From: a virus
Strand: one strand, 5' to 3'
Length of the DNA stretch: 64,000 nt
IMG/VR virus record: IMGVR_UViG_3300050821_004765
Coordinates: 1 to 64,000 of that record
The notes under the pieces are model-generated. The model made no database searches, was not told where the DNA came from, and was given only the letters and a program-made list of their open reading frames with translations. This document shows, piece by piece, positions 1 to 8,192 of this stretch (within the stretch, counting starts at the first letter, position 1; the number at the start of each line of letters is the position of its first letter). The translations under genes were made by a program, and so were the position numbers.

Positions 1-655
1 ACAGATAATTAAACCATGGCTCTGGTAAAACTTGAACCATGGAAAGTGTGGGATATTCCATTGGCTCGAATTCGGCATCGCGCCATTCATATCTAGCATC
101 ATTTGCGTCAGGATTTATGCTAGGATAAACTACCATAAATCGGTGACGCTTCTGAATGATGTCGATATTTGAGCTAGCTTTACCGAGAAACCTATAACCG
201 GCTGGCACCAAGTATAGGGCAATATAACTCGTTGTGCCAGAATCCCAGCGTGACGAACTACGGACAGTTGGGGGCAGCTTGCCTAAATTATTCTCAATAT
301 CTTGCAGCTGCTTATAGCCATCTTTGTCTTTATAGTTGTCGACATCGATACCAATTAGTTCCCAGCCGGTGACAATTTGCCCACCATATACAGCTGGCAA
401 TTCCACATTATCTGGGACTTCAACTTTACTGAGACGTAGGCCGATATTGCCCTTGTCTACAAACTTGTCATGATGTGAATCACACCACTCTTTGATATCG
501 GCTATGCTGGGCGGTTTGCCACGGGCTCCTGTGAAGCCTTTTGGCGGTGGGCCCTTTAGCCCAGCCGGGAGCGGTATTGTACCGGTGAAGCCCGACTGAT
601 AATAATATTTGACTGCGTAAAGAAAAGGTTCGTCAGTTGTAGGTCCATTAGGCAT
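1..655 (-). CDS. bifunctional primase-polymerase (Prim-Pol), N-terminal part
   Basis: The gene starts at an ATG and runs off the left edge, so only about 218 residues are seen. Reading the minus strand gives an AEP-type primase-polymerase N-terminal domain: an early LPAGLKGPPPKGFTG stretch, then NIGLRLS, then the GIDVDNY segment holding the paired catalytic aspartates, followed by LPPTVRSSSR and LYLVPAG. These are the usual landmarks of phage Prim-Pol proteins, which make primers or copy DNA at the fork. A helicase domain may follow outside the window. It is the last gene of the leftward replication block here. The family is clear; the full architecture cannot be judged. Confidence 0.82.
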   Translation of the reverse strand, partial: MPNGPTTDEPFLYAVKYYYQSGFTGTIPLPAGLKGPPPKGFTGARGKPPSIADIKEWCDSHHDKFVDKGNIGLRLSKVEVPDNVELPAVYGGQIVTGWELIGIDVDNYKDKDGYKQLQDIENNLGKLPPTVRSSSRWDSGTTSYIALYLVPAGYRFLGKASSNIDIIQKRHRFMVVYPSINPDANDARYEWRDAEFEPMEYPTLSMVQVLPEPWFNYL

Positions 656-748
656 CCTTGCCAGTCTTTCCCGCCAGGGCAGCGCTCAGTCTGCTAAGTT
701 TACCGGTCGTGAGTGCGCGCCGGTCATCGGTCTATGCCTAATGGTTAT
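656..748. other. short intergenic gap with weak hairpin
   Basis: These 93 bases between two leftward genes hold a possible small stem (ACCGG pairing with CCGGT about 13 bases apart) but no U-tract, promoter or ORF that I can support. Confidence 0.3.
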
Positions 749-1189
749 TTAGTTATTGGCTGGTGCTGCAATTACTTCCTTAGCTTCTGCTAGAAGCTCA
801 GGGTTTTCAAAAATAGTGCGTACGCAATCGGCTAGCATAGCAGCCAGCATATTTGCAGTGAGCAACGGCGGGGCCTGAATAAAGTGTGCCACAAGATCGG
901 CATAACCGAAGTGGCTAAATGCTTCATTGTTTTCATCGCCGCGTGCGACGATTGATTCCACGAGCTTATGAATCATGACATCACAAACCGCGTCCATGCT
1001 GTCAAGTGCTTTATCGAGGTACTTGTGTAGATCTTCGTCAACTTCATTGACATCGAGCTGACGAAACTCAACCGGTTTATCGGGAGATAGATCCATTGCC
1101 ACAGGAGTTACATTACAATGAGTCTGGCCATTATCGAGCGTGGTAATTTCGGGGAACAATCCGAAGTGCTCATATGGGTTCTTGCTCAC
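749..1189 (-). CDS. hypothetical acidic protein, 146 aa
   Basis: Not recognised. The protein is soluble-looking and acidic, with a mostly helical C-terminal half (DLHKYLDKALDSMDAV, then LLTANMLAAMLADCVRTI). The start is GTG, overlapping the TGA of the upstream gene as GTGA, so translation is coupled. It lies between a Cys-rich protein and the primase-polymerase. No catalytic motif is visible and I assign no function. Confidence 0.75.
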   Translation of the reverse strand: MSKNPYEHFGLFPEITTLDNGQTHCNVTPVAMDLSPDKPVEFRQLDVNEVDEDLHKYLDKALDSMDAVCDVMIHKLVESIVARGDENNEAFSHFGYADLVAHFIQAPPLLTANMLAAMLADCVRTIFENPELLAEAKEVIAAPANN

Positions 1190-1533
1190 TGGCTTCTCCT
1201 GTTACTAAATAGTTGTTTTGTTGGTTGGTACCACGCATCAACTTGATTAATGATGCGCATAAAACTAAGTTTCTCTGACAGCAGTAATTTCACCAAACCA
1301 AAATGGGCAGGTGTGCCAGCCACAGCTGTGGAGTCCCCAACAGAATTCGCCGCAGACAACTTTGCCGCTTCTTGTGGCGTAATTATTACCGTCTGTTTGC
1401 AATCGTTGCAAACTAGCATCGTGTCGCCCTGTTTCGCGTACAGGAAGCGATGTTGGTGGGGTAGTTCGGGCTGCTGGCGACAAGCGGTGCACAAACCGCT
1501 TGAATCTCGCCAAAAGTGCGGACATGCGCCCAT
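1186..1533 (-). CDS. small Cys-pair (zinc-ribbon-like) protein, 115 aa
   Basis: Two CxxC pairs are visible: CTAC near residue 15 and CNDC near residue 43. They suggest a zinc ribbon in the N-terminal half (residues 4-50). The rest has no recognisable domain. The start is ATG, preceded by an AGGGGG ribosome-binding site. The stop overlaps the next gene as GTGA. Small zinc proteins of this kind are common in actinobacteriophage early regions and mostly have no known function. Confidence 0.7.
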   Translation of the reverse strand: MGACPHFWRDSSGLCTACRQQPELPHQHRFLYAKQGDTMLVCNDCKQTVIITPQEAAKLSAANSVGDSTAVAGTPAHFGLVKLLLSEKLSFMRIINQVDAWYQPTKQLFSNRRSQ

Positions 1534-1542
1534 CCCCCTAGT

Positions 1543-1794
1543 CTAACCCTGCTTGGCGCGCCGCGCCTCTAACTGGTTGGCCTGGAATTCGCTGTAGATA
1601 TTGCCGAAGTTAAGCGAGTCATACTCGCCGAGATACATCGTAAACAGGCTGGTCACAGCCTGTTCGCGCGTGTTATAGCCCGGTTCCGGCGACCGCGCAA
1701 TGTCCTTGGCTTCGCCGGCATCATCTATGCTGCTGATCTTCCAGTGCCATTTGTCAAGCACATCTTGTTCAACAGTGATCTGATTTACTGCCAC
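1543..1794 (-). CDS. hypothetical protein, 83 aa
   Basis: Not recognised. An ATG-started, mildly acidic protein with an aromatic N-terminal half (DKWHWKISSIDD) and a helical C-terminus rich in Glu and Arg. It overlaps the upstream membrane-protein gene by ten bases. No motif supports a function; the compact coupled setting is the main evidence that it is a gene. Confidence 0.65.
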   Translation of the reverse strand: MAVNQITVEQDVLDKWHWKISSIDDAGEAKDIARSPEPGYNTREQAVTSLFTMYLGEYDSLNFGNIYSEFQANQLEARRAKQG

Positions 1795-2183
1795 CGATCC
1801 ATCCCATCATCATAGTCGTGAAAATTCGGCATTGTCTCGGCGGGGTATTGACCTTCATATATGCCATCTTGCGCATACTGTTGATTCTCGTAGTCAGCGC
1901 GATGCCGATACGCTGCCATTTGGCGTTCCCATTCCAATTTAGCGCGACGATTTAATTGGGATAGGCTATATACAAAGCGAGCTATTGCAATAGCGGCCCC
2001 TACAAATGCAAACAATATATAAATGCCCATAGTTGCCTTGGGGTCTGCAATGAAACCCCCGACTGTAGCACAAATAGCAATTACAGTAATAAACGCCAAC
2101 GGGTTGCCAAAGCCGTAGTCGCCACGACCTCGACCTTCATAAGCAGTTACTATCTGTATGTTATTTCGGTTGCTCGCTTTCAT
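1785..2183 (-). CDS. two-helix membrane protein, 132 aa
   Basis: Two hydrophobic segments, around residues 28-46 (LAFITVIAICATVGGF) and 52-71 (MGIYILFAFVGAAIAIARF), are joined by a short loop. A charged C-terminal tail of about 60 residues follows, rich in Tyr, Asp and Gln. This looks like a helical hairpin inner-membrane protein with a cytoplasmic tail. It is not next to lysis genes, so calling it a holin would be a guess. It overlaps the upstream DNA-binding-like gene by 23 bases. Confidence 0.7.
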   Translation of the reverse strand: MKASNRNNIQIVTAYEGRGRGDYGFGNPLAFITVIAICATVGGFIADPKATMGIYILFAFVGAAIAIARFVYSLSQLNRRAKLEWERQMAAYRHRADYENQQYAQDGIYEGQYPAETMPNFHDYDDGMDRWQ

Positions 2184-2442
2184 CGAAAATGTATCCTTCT
2201 GCCATTGCGCCGATAATTATCAGACGGCGTACCGTCTCACTTGTGCTGCGTCCGCCATAACGTCCTGTGTATTCCTCCAAGAATCGCGCTAGCTCTAATT
2301 CCACATAAGAGCCAACTTTAATCGTACGGGCGGATTGTGGCAGCAAAGGAATCGGTAGCATTGGGTGCCCAAGGTAGGGCTGAGCCGATGCGAGTCGATC
2401 GGCCAACTTCTTTTTGAAGTCCTCGGCCGTGAAGCTTGGCAT
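2161..2442 (-). CDS. ribbon-helix-helix-like DNA-binding protein, 93 aa
   Basis: The C-terminal half fits the CopG/Arc ribbon-helix-helix pattern: a strand (TIKVGSYVELE), a helix (ARFLEEYTG), then GGRSTSETVRRLIIIGAMAEG, with the Gly-Arg-Ser/Thr turn and second helix. Such proteins dimerise and bind short operators through the strand. It is the first gene after a strong promoter, with a leader of about 40 bases and a GAGGAAA ribosome-binding site. This placement suits an autoregulator or early regulator acting on the shared promoter motif. The fold is inferred from pattern only; no similarity search was possible. Confidence 0.6.
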   Translation of the reverse strand: MPSFTAEDFKKKLADRLASAQPYLGHPMLPIPLLPQSARTIKVGSYVELELARFLEEYTGRYGGRSTSETVRRLIIIGAMAEGYIFDESEQPK

Positions 2443-2485
2443 TTTATTTCCTCTGTTTTACTTATTAGTTATTGCCACAAACTCT

Positions 2486-2514
2486 ATTATACCGTATCAG
2501 ACCGTCTTAGTCTA
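2486..2514 (-). promoter_or_regulatory. promoter P1 (CGGACTAGACT type)
   Basis: On the minus strand the -35 is TAGACT, the spacer is 17 bases and the -10 is TATAAT, with CGGAC just before the -35 and GG just before the -10. It sits between the resolvase gene and the ribbon-helix-helix gene and would drive the leftmost operon. Confidence 0.8.
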
Positions 2515-2522
2515 GTCCGACT

Positions 2523-3200
2523 TTATACATAAGCTCCGTTACGTCCGAATAGATGTGGCCAAGCCAGTGCCCGAAGTTTTTCGCTTTGTTTGGCTCTACG
2601 CAGAAAGAGGATGGCATGCCGATCAGCATCCCTAGCATGTTCGAGTCCACCATATTTATCGTACATTCCCCACTCTCGCAACCGTTCGTCGGTACAGGTA
2701 CTTTTGGCATCTGCGGGCGATTGTACATGATAGTCTCTCCCTGATATCCATGTTGAATAACCAATAGCTGCTGTTATCCTGACTGGACTGAGGAGGTCTC
2801 GGTCCATACGGAGCTGCCGAAGTGTGAAATCCTCAATGACAACGGCCGCACTGGGCCAACTATGAATAAACTTGGCAATATCGTATATACCAGAAAATTC
2901 TCCATCCGTACTGATACCACTGTGCAATGTGGTTGCGAGATTACCTCGATGTGTGCCGCAGTCCACTTGTCCATGTTGATGAGAGATGATATTATCAAGA
3001 ATGCGAGCATCAGACTCCTGTAAGACCTCGGGGATGACGCTTATCATGCTCCATCCGGTGGTGCCTCCAGGATCTATTGCAATGATGGAGGCTATGTCAT
3101 AATTGAGTTCTTCTTCTTTGATATAGCCACGTCTGCGCCTGGTGAATTTTGACAGATCAATTGTAGCTATACCCCTGCGCGGGAGAGAAGATGTTGACAA
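2523..3200 (-). CDS. RuvC-like Holliday-junction resolvase, 225 aa
   Basis: An RNase H-fold nuclease in the RuvC style. The first catalytic Asp is in IIAIDPGGTTGWSM (about residues 40-53), the central Glu is in VVIEDFTL, and the C-terminal acidic/His motif is RDADRHAILFLRR. All expected acidic residues are present and the length suits phage resolvases. It probably resolves branched DNA during replication and before packaging. The start is TTG, with GGAGG five bases upstream. The stop lies just before promoter P1. A shorter ORF overlaps the 3' end in another frame, but the conserved last motif supports this frame. Confidence 0.8.
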   Translation of the reverse strand: MSTSSLPRRGIATIDLSKFTRRRRGYIKEEELNYDIASIIAIDPGGTTGWSMISVIPEVLQESDARILDNIISHQHGQVDCGTHRGNLATTLHSGISTDGEFSGIYDIAKFIHSWPSAAVVIEDFTLRQLRMDRDLLSPVRITAAIGYSTWISGRDYHVQSPADAKSTCTDERLREWGMYDKYGGLEHARDADRHAILFLRRAKQSEKLRALAWPHLFGRNGAYV

Positions 3201-3244
3201 CCTAGCCTCCTACTCGACGGTGAGAAGGCGCTACCCGCCACAGG

Positions 3245-3454
3245 TTAATTGTCGGTCTTGCTTCCGTTATTTTGTTTTACATTGATGATCTTGCTGACCT
3301 TGATCTCCAGTCCAGAAAGCGCCTTTCTAGCATCAGTAAAGCTCTCGCCGACTAGAACAAACCTCTTTGTCTCAATGTAGTATACTGCCGATGCCTGGCC
3401 AAATCTATTCACGACCTTTTCACCGGCGGGGATGATATTAGGCTGTTCGTTCAT
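3245..3454 (-). CDS. hypothetical protein, 69 aa
   Basis: Not recognised. A small basic protein with alternating beta-prone segments (KVVNRFGQASAVYYIETKRFVLVG) and a Lys/Asn-rich tail. It overlaps the gene upstream by 17 bases and is co-directional with thyX. No function can be assigned. Confidence 0.6.
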   Translation of the reverse strand: MNEQPNIIPAGEKVVNRFGQASAVYYIETKRFVLVGESFTDARKALSGLEIKVSKIINVKQNNGSKTDN

Positions 3455-3632
3455 AGTTCACCATATTCATAATTTCCATTAAGTTTTCAAGAACAGGCAC
3501 CAAACTACCATCTGATAAAGTCAATACAGTACCGTCACCACCGGTGAGATAGGGCTCATATCTGATGATATGGGACACGCCAAAGCCCGTTTTATGGGTA
3601 TTACCTTCTACGGTTAAAGCCACAACTTTCAT
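3438..3632 (-). CDS. hypothetical protein, 64 aa
   Basis: Not recognised. I place the start at the ATG that overlaps the thyX stop as ATGA (first residues MKVVALTVEGN). A ten-residue upstream extension in frame would lie wholly inside thyX. It looks like a small beta-rich protein with GGDGTVLTLSDGS near the middle. The coupling with thyX suggests co-translation but not a shared function. Confidence 0.6.
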   Translation of the reverse strand: MKVVALTVEGNTHKTGFGVSHIIRYEPYLTGGDGTVLTLSDGSLVPVLENLMEIMNMVNYERTA

Positions 3633-4708
3633 TGACGTGCTGCCTTCGGATCTGCAAGCCATTCGACATCATGAATGCTACAAATTTGGATGTCATCACG
3701 TTCAGTGAACGATTCGCCCCATTCACTACTGGGTCGGCCAATTTCGCTATTAGCCTGCACTCGATCTCGAATAGAGCAAAAGCGGTCGCCAGCGCTCATG
3801 AATTCGCACTTGCCGGTTTTGTAACAAATTGGCTTAAACAGGTTGGCAATTTCATCGAACTGCCACTGTGCTGGATGCATTTCTTGCCAGTATGGCATTG
3901 TTTGGTATATCTGATGCTGACCATACTCGCGAATGGCCTTGATAATCTCCACCCAAACTAGCCGCCATTCGAACTGGGCTTGAGTGCACAAACGTAGTCC
4001 TGCGTGGTCAATAAGATGGCGCAATGACGTGGTGTAGTTGAGCTGCGTGAGCACGGAAGTAGGCGCCAGTCCGCGGGCATCTTCAGCAGGCATTCCACTG
4101 TTGACGAGATTGTTATAGGCGTGCCCAATGGTTTTGACTGTTGCATCCCACTCCCGTCGCCATATCTGCTGGGGTTTCGCTTGCTCTTGCGCATACTTAT
4201 CAACTAAACGTACACGTTCATAATTTTCTGATTCATCTTGAAGTGATTGCAAATTCAAATTACCCAATCCACCAGGGAACAGCTCGCCAGCACACTTGGC
4301 AACCCAGTCTTTCCATGGTAATGTCCCTGCCAGGCTTGGCGGCAAGGCAACGGGCATGGTTTCTTTTACTGCGAATCGCATGGACTCTTGAGCATAGCAA
4401 GCTGTACGCTGACGTACCATTTGGTGGGTGAATCCCCGCGTGACTCCCGTAATACGGAAATGGAAGTGCACAAATTCCAAAGGAGCAAGCAATACGTTTT
4501 TGCGAACGTCGGCAAGGAAAAATCGTCGTTCGTCGTCTGTGATTTCAGCCAGGGACGAATGAAACCGTCCCTGATAAGTGTGGGCAGCGGCAGCAATGGT
4601 GCCCAATGGATCAGGTGTGCAGCTAAGAAGTTGGACTTTGGGGCCTTCATTGGTCTGCTCCTCAGCTGCAAACATGGCGGGGTCTACCCACTTTTGCACT
4701 TCATTCAT
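3629..4708 (-). CDS. thyX: flavin-dependent thymidylate synthase ThyX, 359 aa
   Basis: Makes dTMP from dUMP using methylene-tetrahydrofolate, FAD and NADPH, which would free the phage from host thymidylate supply. The signature is RQRTACYAQESMR, matching the ThyX pattern R-x-R-x7-S-x-R; it is preceded by HFHFRITGVTRGFTHQMV. At 359 residues it is longer than typical bacterial ThyX (about 220-250), with extra sequence at both ends, including several C-terminal Cys and Trp residues. The start is the ATG overlapping the upstream stop by eight bases (MNEVQKWVDP); an upstream ATG would give a 19-residue extension inside the neighbour. A flavoprotein and a possible nucleotide-modification gene lie 6 kb upstream. 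Confidence 0.88.
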   Translation of the reverse strand: MNEVQKWVDPAMFAAEEQTNEGPKVQLLSCTPDPLGTIAAAAHTYQGRFHSSLAEITDDERRFFLADVRKNVLLAPLEFVHFHFRITGVTRGFTHQMVRQRTACYAQESMRFAVKETMPVALPPSLAGTLPWKDWVAKCAGELFPGGLGNLNLQSLQDESENYERVRLVDKYAQEQAKPQQIWRREWDATVKTIGHAYNNLVNSGMPAEDARGLAPTSVLTQLNYTTSLRHLIDHAGLRLCTQAQFEWRLVWVEIIKAIREYGQHQIYQTMPYWQEMHPAQWQFDEIANLFKPICYKTGKCEFMSAGDRFCSIRDRVQANSEIGRPSSEWGESFTERDDIQICSIHDVEWLADPKAARQ

Positions 4709-5024
4709 CGCTGGCCTCCTGGGGCTCTGGATCAATATCGACTGGGCCTGTGTACATTGCCTCAATGTTGAGACCTGTCAGGTACTGGTATTCTTTGCCA
4801 ATAAGTTCATTGACAGGAATGATGAAGTATGGACTACCTTCATCTGGCGTTACTAACTGTGGTACAATACCAATTTTTTCAAGAGACTTGATAATTGGCT
4901 CATGCGCTGGCTTGGCATTCAGCTTGTCCAAGAACTTGCCAATGCCAGATACTGCACCATTCAAGTCTGGTGTTGGGCCAGACGCTTTCGATCCCACGTC
5001 CAGTCGTCTCTTTGCCTCGCCCAT
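4701..5024 (-). CDS. hypothetical protein, 107 aa
   Basis: Not recognised. It begins MGEAKRR, a start seen on many small phage proteins. The centre alternates helix and strand (IIKSLEKIGIVPQLVTPDEGSPYFIIPV) and the tail is acidic. The start overlaps the upstream stop as TAATG, and the end overlaps thyX by eight bases, so it is translationally linked to thyX. Confidence 0.65.
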   Translation of the reverse strand: MGEAKRRLDVGSKASGPTPDLNGAVSGIGKFLDKLNAKPAHEPIIKSLEKIGIVPQLVTPDEGSPYFIIPVNELIGKEYQYLTGLNIEAMYTGPVDIDPEPQEASDE

Positions 5025-5371
5025 TAGCTGCCTTCCCAGTTTCTGTCATATTTCACGTGGCAACTCCTGCATCTTGGTTCATAGCTATCCATTTCCCACT
5101 CGTCACTTTCATGGATTTGCGACCAATCATGTGCTTGATCTCCACAGTCAACACAGTCGTGCTCTTTAGCTTTGCCCTTTTGACGTTCAATTCTACTGTG
5201 AATTGATCGTTTTGATATAGATTTGCCAGCCCAGTTGTGACTTTCCTCTCCTTGTTTAGGAGCAGTATGCCTTTTGCATGTACAACCGTCTAAGCAAATA
5301 TCAAGACGCCCAATAGCATGACGACCACAGGTACAATCAGGTTCGCATTTTCTTCCGATATAATTTGCCAT
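5024..5371 (-). CDS. HNH-like zinc-binding protein, 115 aa
   Basis: Cys/His-rich along its length. The N-terminus has CEPDCTCGRH and CLDGCTCKRH. The C-terminus has CVDCGDQAHDW, a His-containing middle and PRCRSCHVKYDR. The C-terminal pattern (CxxC, then W and H, then CxxCHxxYD) is the zinc-bound core of a common actinophage HNH-like family, and the same pattern recurs in the gene at 38,169. Nuclease activity is an inference; the canonical HNH His-His-Asn triad is not obvious. Its stop overlaps the next gene as TAATG, and its own start overlaps the polymerase stop the same way. Confidence 0.6.
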   Translation of the reverse strand: MANYIGRKCEPDCTCGRHAIGRLDICLDGCTCKRHTAPKQGEESHNWAGKSISKRSIHSRIERQKGKAKEHDCVDCGDQAHDWSQIHESDEWEMDSYEPRCRSCHVKYDRNWEGS

Positions 5372-7707
5372 TAGTCAATTACCACTACATGCATAGATTT
5401 AACTTGAATACTTGTACCAAATCCTTCACGCTTTTTGCCTGCTGCAACAATTGCGTCTTTACCTATTTCAAGGTCTTCAATGGCCTGTTGAAACTTAGGA
5501 AAAGACCATCGATTAAATCTTAGGTACACTTCTTCATCAAATTCGTCACGGCATTTAATAGTTGCAGATTTAAGAAGGTGAGGGTCTTTCATTTCAGAAA
5601 GAATCTCTTCAACGCTCTTGCCACTTCTGGCGCGCTCATCTTCCACATAGTCCTTATACTCAACGGTATAGGGAATACCGGCCCAGACGACCGCGTGCTC
5701 GCCCTCCCGAGGGAGTGTATCAGACCTGTGGGTCGGCGTCGGTAGGTAGTCGGGGTTATCCTTCTTACAGGCCTTCCGCAATTCCTTCATTTTCGCCGAC
5801 ATGATATTTAGGCCAAATGGATCTGATCCTTCAGCAAAATCTCGGATCTTTTCCATGGTCTTTGGCCCAATACGCGACACATTGATTAGGTCGTCCCAGT
5901 CGGGTTCGCGATCCCAATAGCTGTTATCAAGGTAGTCCAGTATGTTATCTGCGGTTTTGTCGCCAATGCCCGGAACTTGCAAGAATCCTGCAATGATGCC
6001 GTTATCGGCAGCTTCCCAATTCTTCCCAGATAGCGTTATGCTCGGCGGGGCAATCTTAAGCCCATGCCGCATCGCATCCTTCAGCGATCTAGTGCGTTTG
6101 TATACTGTCTTGTCATCATTGCCATTGCCGGTTTTCCGTAGTGCTGCGGCATAGAATGCGGTCTGGTGATGTTGTTTTATCCACATCTGCCAAAACGCTA
6201 GCATCGAGTAGGAAATACAGTGGGCAATGTTGAATGAGTACGTTGCGGAGGTCGCCATGAAGCGCCAAATTCTGCGGGCCTGTTCCTTTGTACACCCATG
6301 CTCCTTAATCGCATTATCTTCAAATTGCTGATACATGGACTCGAACTGGGCTTCGCCAAGCTTTTGTGAAATGATCTGTCGGATAGCGTGTACTTTTGTC
6401 ATTGGGAACCCGCCAAGCTCCCGGATAATACTTAGCACTTGCTCCTGGTAAATAATCTGTCCGTAAGTGAACTCAGTATGTTTATCAACAATGGGGTGGT
6501 AATTTTCAATTGTTTTGCGCCCATGTTTAATGTCAACATATTGGGCCGCCATACCAGAGAACAACGGACCTGGCCGCGATAGCGCATTGATATCCGCCAG
6601 ATGTTGAAAGTGATCTGGGACCACGTCCCGACAAACGAGACGAGTGGCACGCCCTTCAAATTGGAAAATTCCAACAACGTCATTCTTGCGGAAGGCTGCC
6701 AAAGTACGCTTATCATCAAGCGGCACACGGTATAAGTCTTCAAGGTCCATTCCTATGATGTCGAGGGCTTGCCCGATCATGCCCATAGTTGACAACCCCA
6801 GAATATCCTGTTTCAGGAAGCCCAGACTAGCGCTATCTTTTTTGTCGTATGCAATAACTTCGGCTTGTCGACCTGCAACTTCCCGGGTGTAAACTGCACA
6901 AAAGTCTGTGATTGGTCGATTAGAAATAACAAGCCCAGCGGCGTGTACGCCCATTCCACGGTAATTGCCTTCGAGCCTAACAGCATTTGTAAGTTGTGGA
7001 TGTTTATCGAGGACCGCCATCGCCTTGGGAAACATAGCAAAGGTATCCTCAAGGCTATCATCGGCTCTTGAGTCGCCGCCAGACCGCTCGATGATGAGAT
7101 TCTTAACAACTTCGCAATCCCACTTTGGAATATGGTAGACTCGTGCCACGTCATCTATCGAGTTCTTTCCCTTGTATTTCGTGAAGTTGCCAATATGGCC
7201 AACGTTTGCCACTCCGTACCTGGAACCAGCATAAGCGAAAACTTCATGCCGCCGATCATCGGAGAAATCCAGGTCAATATCTGGTAATTCATCGCGCGTT
7301 GGATCAATGAAGCGCTCGAATAGCATATGTTCATGCTGAAGTGGGTCGACTTCAGTAATTCGTAATAGGTAACACACCAATGAAGCTGCAGCAGATCCGC
7401 GTGCTGGCCCCACCGGAATTTTATGGTCTTTTGCCCATCTGACGATGTCACTTGTGACCAAGAAGTAGTCCACAAAGCCTTTGCTGATGATAAGATTGAG
7501 TTCATGCTCAACTCTCGCAATGTAATCACCCCGCCTGGTGTGCAGAAATGTGTTGCCGGTCCGTTGTAACCGAAAGGTCCAGCCGAAATTTAGCCACTCC
7601 CGAATAAGGGCAATAGCTTCCGGTGAAGATTTATCATAGCGATCTGCGAGTACACGCCCAGATGCTTCATCGACTTTAATGCCTTGGGCTTGCTCTATGC
7701 TAGTCAT
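5371..7707 (-). CDS. dnaE: DNA polymerase III alpha, catalytic C-terminal half of split DnaE, 778 aa
   Basis: Carries the palm, fingers and C-terminal parts of a C-family replicative polymerase. KIPVGPARGSAAASL is at about residues 97-111 and the catalytic PDIDLDF at about 142-148. A helix-hairpin-helix (LQVPGIGDKTADNIL) lies near 575-590 and an OB-like C-terminal region from about 660. The PHP domain is missing: it is encoded by a separate upstream ORF, with an HNH endonuclease gene in between. The start is the ATG overlapping the HNH stop as ATGA (MTSIEQAQGIKVDEASG); longer in-frame starts would lie in the HNH gene. The two halves would have to associate after translation. Confidence 0.85.
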   Translation of the reverse strand: MTSIEQAQGIKVDEASGRVLADRYDKSSPEAIALIREWLNFGWTFRLQRTGNTFLHTRRGDYIARVEHELNLIISKGFVDYFLVTSDIVRWAKDHKIPVGPARGSAAASLVCYLLRITEVDPLQHEHMLFERFIDPTRDELPDIDLDFSDDRRHEVFAYAGSRYGVANVGHIGNFTKYKGKNSIDDVARVYHIPKWDCEVVKNLIIERSGGDSRADDSLEDTFAMFPKAMAVLDKHPQLTNAVRLEGNYRGMGVHAAGLVISNRPITDFCAVYTREVAGRQAEVIAYDKKDSASLGFLKQDILGLSTMGMIGQALDIIGMDLEDLYRVPLDDKRTLAAFRKNDVVGIFQFEGRATRLVCRDVVPDHFQHLADINALSRPGPLFSGMAAQYVDIKHGRKTIENYHPIVDKHTEFTYGQIIYQEQVLSIIRELGGFPMTKVHAIRQIISQKLGEAQFESMYQQFEDNAIKEHGCTKEQARRIWRFMATSATYSFNIAHCISYSMLAFWQMWIKQHHQTAFYAAALRKTGNGNDDKTVYKRTRSLKDAMRHGLKIAPPSITLSGKNWEAADNGIIAGFLQVPGIGDKTADNILDYLDNSYWDREPDWDDLINVSRIGPKTMEKIRDFAEGSDPFGLNIMSAKMKELRKACKKDNPDYLPTPTHRSDTLPREGEHAVVWAGIPYTVEYKDYVEDERARSGKSVEEILSEMKDPHLLKSATIKCRDEFDEEVYLRFNRWSFPKFQQAIEDLEIGKDAIVAAGKKREGFGTSIQVKSMHVVVID

Positions 7708-8192
7708 ACCCACGCCCAAGATATACCAACAATAGCTGCCCACATAGTGGCGCGGTTTACTCCAAATTCATAGGCAAGATGTGATGCAGACTCTCCATTG
7801 TTATATCTCTCTCTTGCCAATAAGACTATTTCTTTTGTTAATTTTGCATTGGGTCTATCTGATCCAAGAGGAGTTTTGCCATTCCTTTTTGCATCTTCTT
7901 GATTCTCTAATGCTGTTCCCCACATTAGATTGGATGCTGCATTATTATCTCTGTTGTCATCTATGTGACGGACTTGGAGTCCATTAGGTCGTTCACCGTG
8001 AAATGTTCTACAAATTGCAACATGTATTGGTACAGTATCTTTTACACAAGTAGTACCATCTGGTCGCAAACCTACCCACCAATATCTGGTAGCTTTATTC
8101 CATATCGGAACTAATGGCTTACCACGAACTCCAAATATAGTGCCATCTTCCATGGCCATATGGCGATATCCAGGGATCTTAACTATATCCAT
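7704..8192 (-). CDS. HNH homing endonuclease inserted in dnaE, 162 aa
   Basis: A complete NUMOD4-HNH type homing endonuclease. It has an N-terminal IPGYRHMAMEDGTIFGVRGK segment, the His-containing core HVAICRTFHG, HIDDNRDNNAASNLMWGT with the second His and the Asn residues, then ENQEDAKRNGKTPLG. A C-terminal helix-turn-helix (LTKEIVLLARERYNNG, SASHLAYEFGV) probably reads the target. Its ATG overlaps the stop of the upstream DnaE half and its TGA overlaps the ATG of the downstream half, so it fills the break exactly and leaves no room for an intron core outside the ORF. By analogy with T-even-type phages, it may cut uninterrupted dnaE alleles and spread by repair. Confidence 0.88.
   Translation of the reverse strand: MDIVKIPGYRHMAMEDGTIFGVRGKPLVPIWNKATRYWWVGLRPDGTTCVKDTVPIHVAICRTFHGERPNGLQVRHIDDNRDNNAASNLMWGTALENQEDAKRNGKTPLGSDRPNAKLTKEIVLLARERYNNGESASHLAYEFGVNRATMWAAIVGISWAWV

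Noticed and set aside
2507-2764. 85-codon ORF overlapping the 3' end of the RuvC-like gene
   Set aside because: The overlapped part of the resolvase frame carries its last catalytic motif (RDADRHAI), so that frame is real; the other would overlap it by over 240 bases.
7704-8192. Group I intron or intein in dnaE
   Set aside because: The HNH ORF fills the gap with overlapping start and stop, leaving no intron core outside it, and no intein end motifs are seen at the break; each half has its own start or stop.
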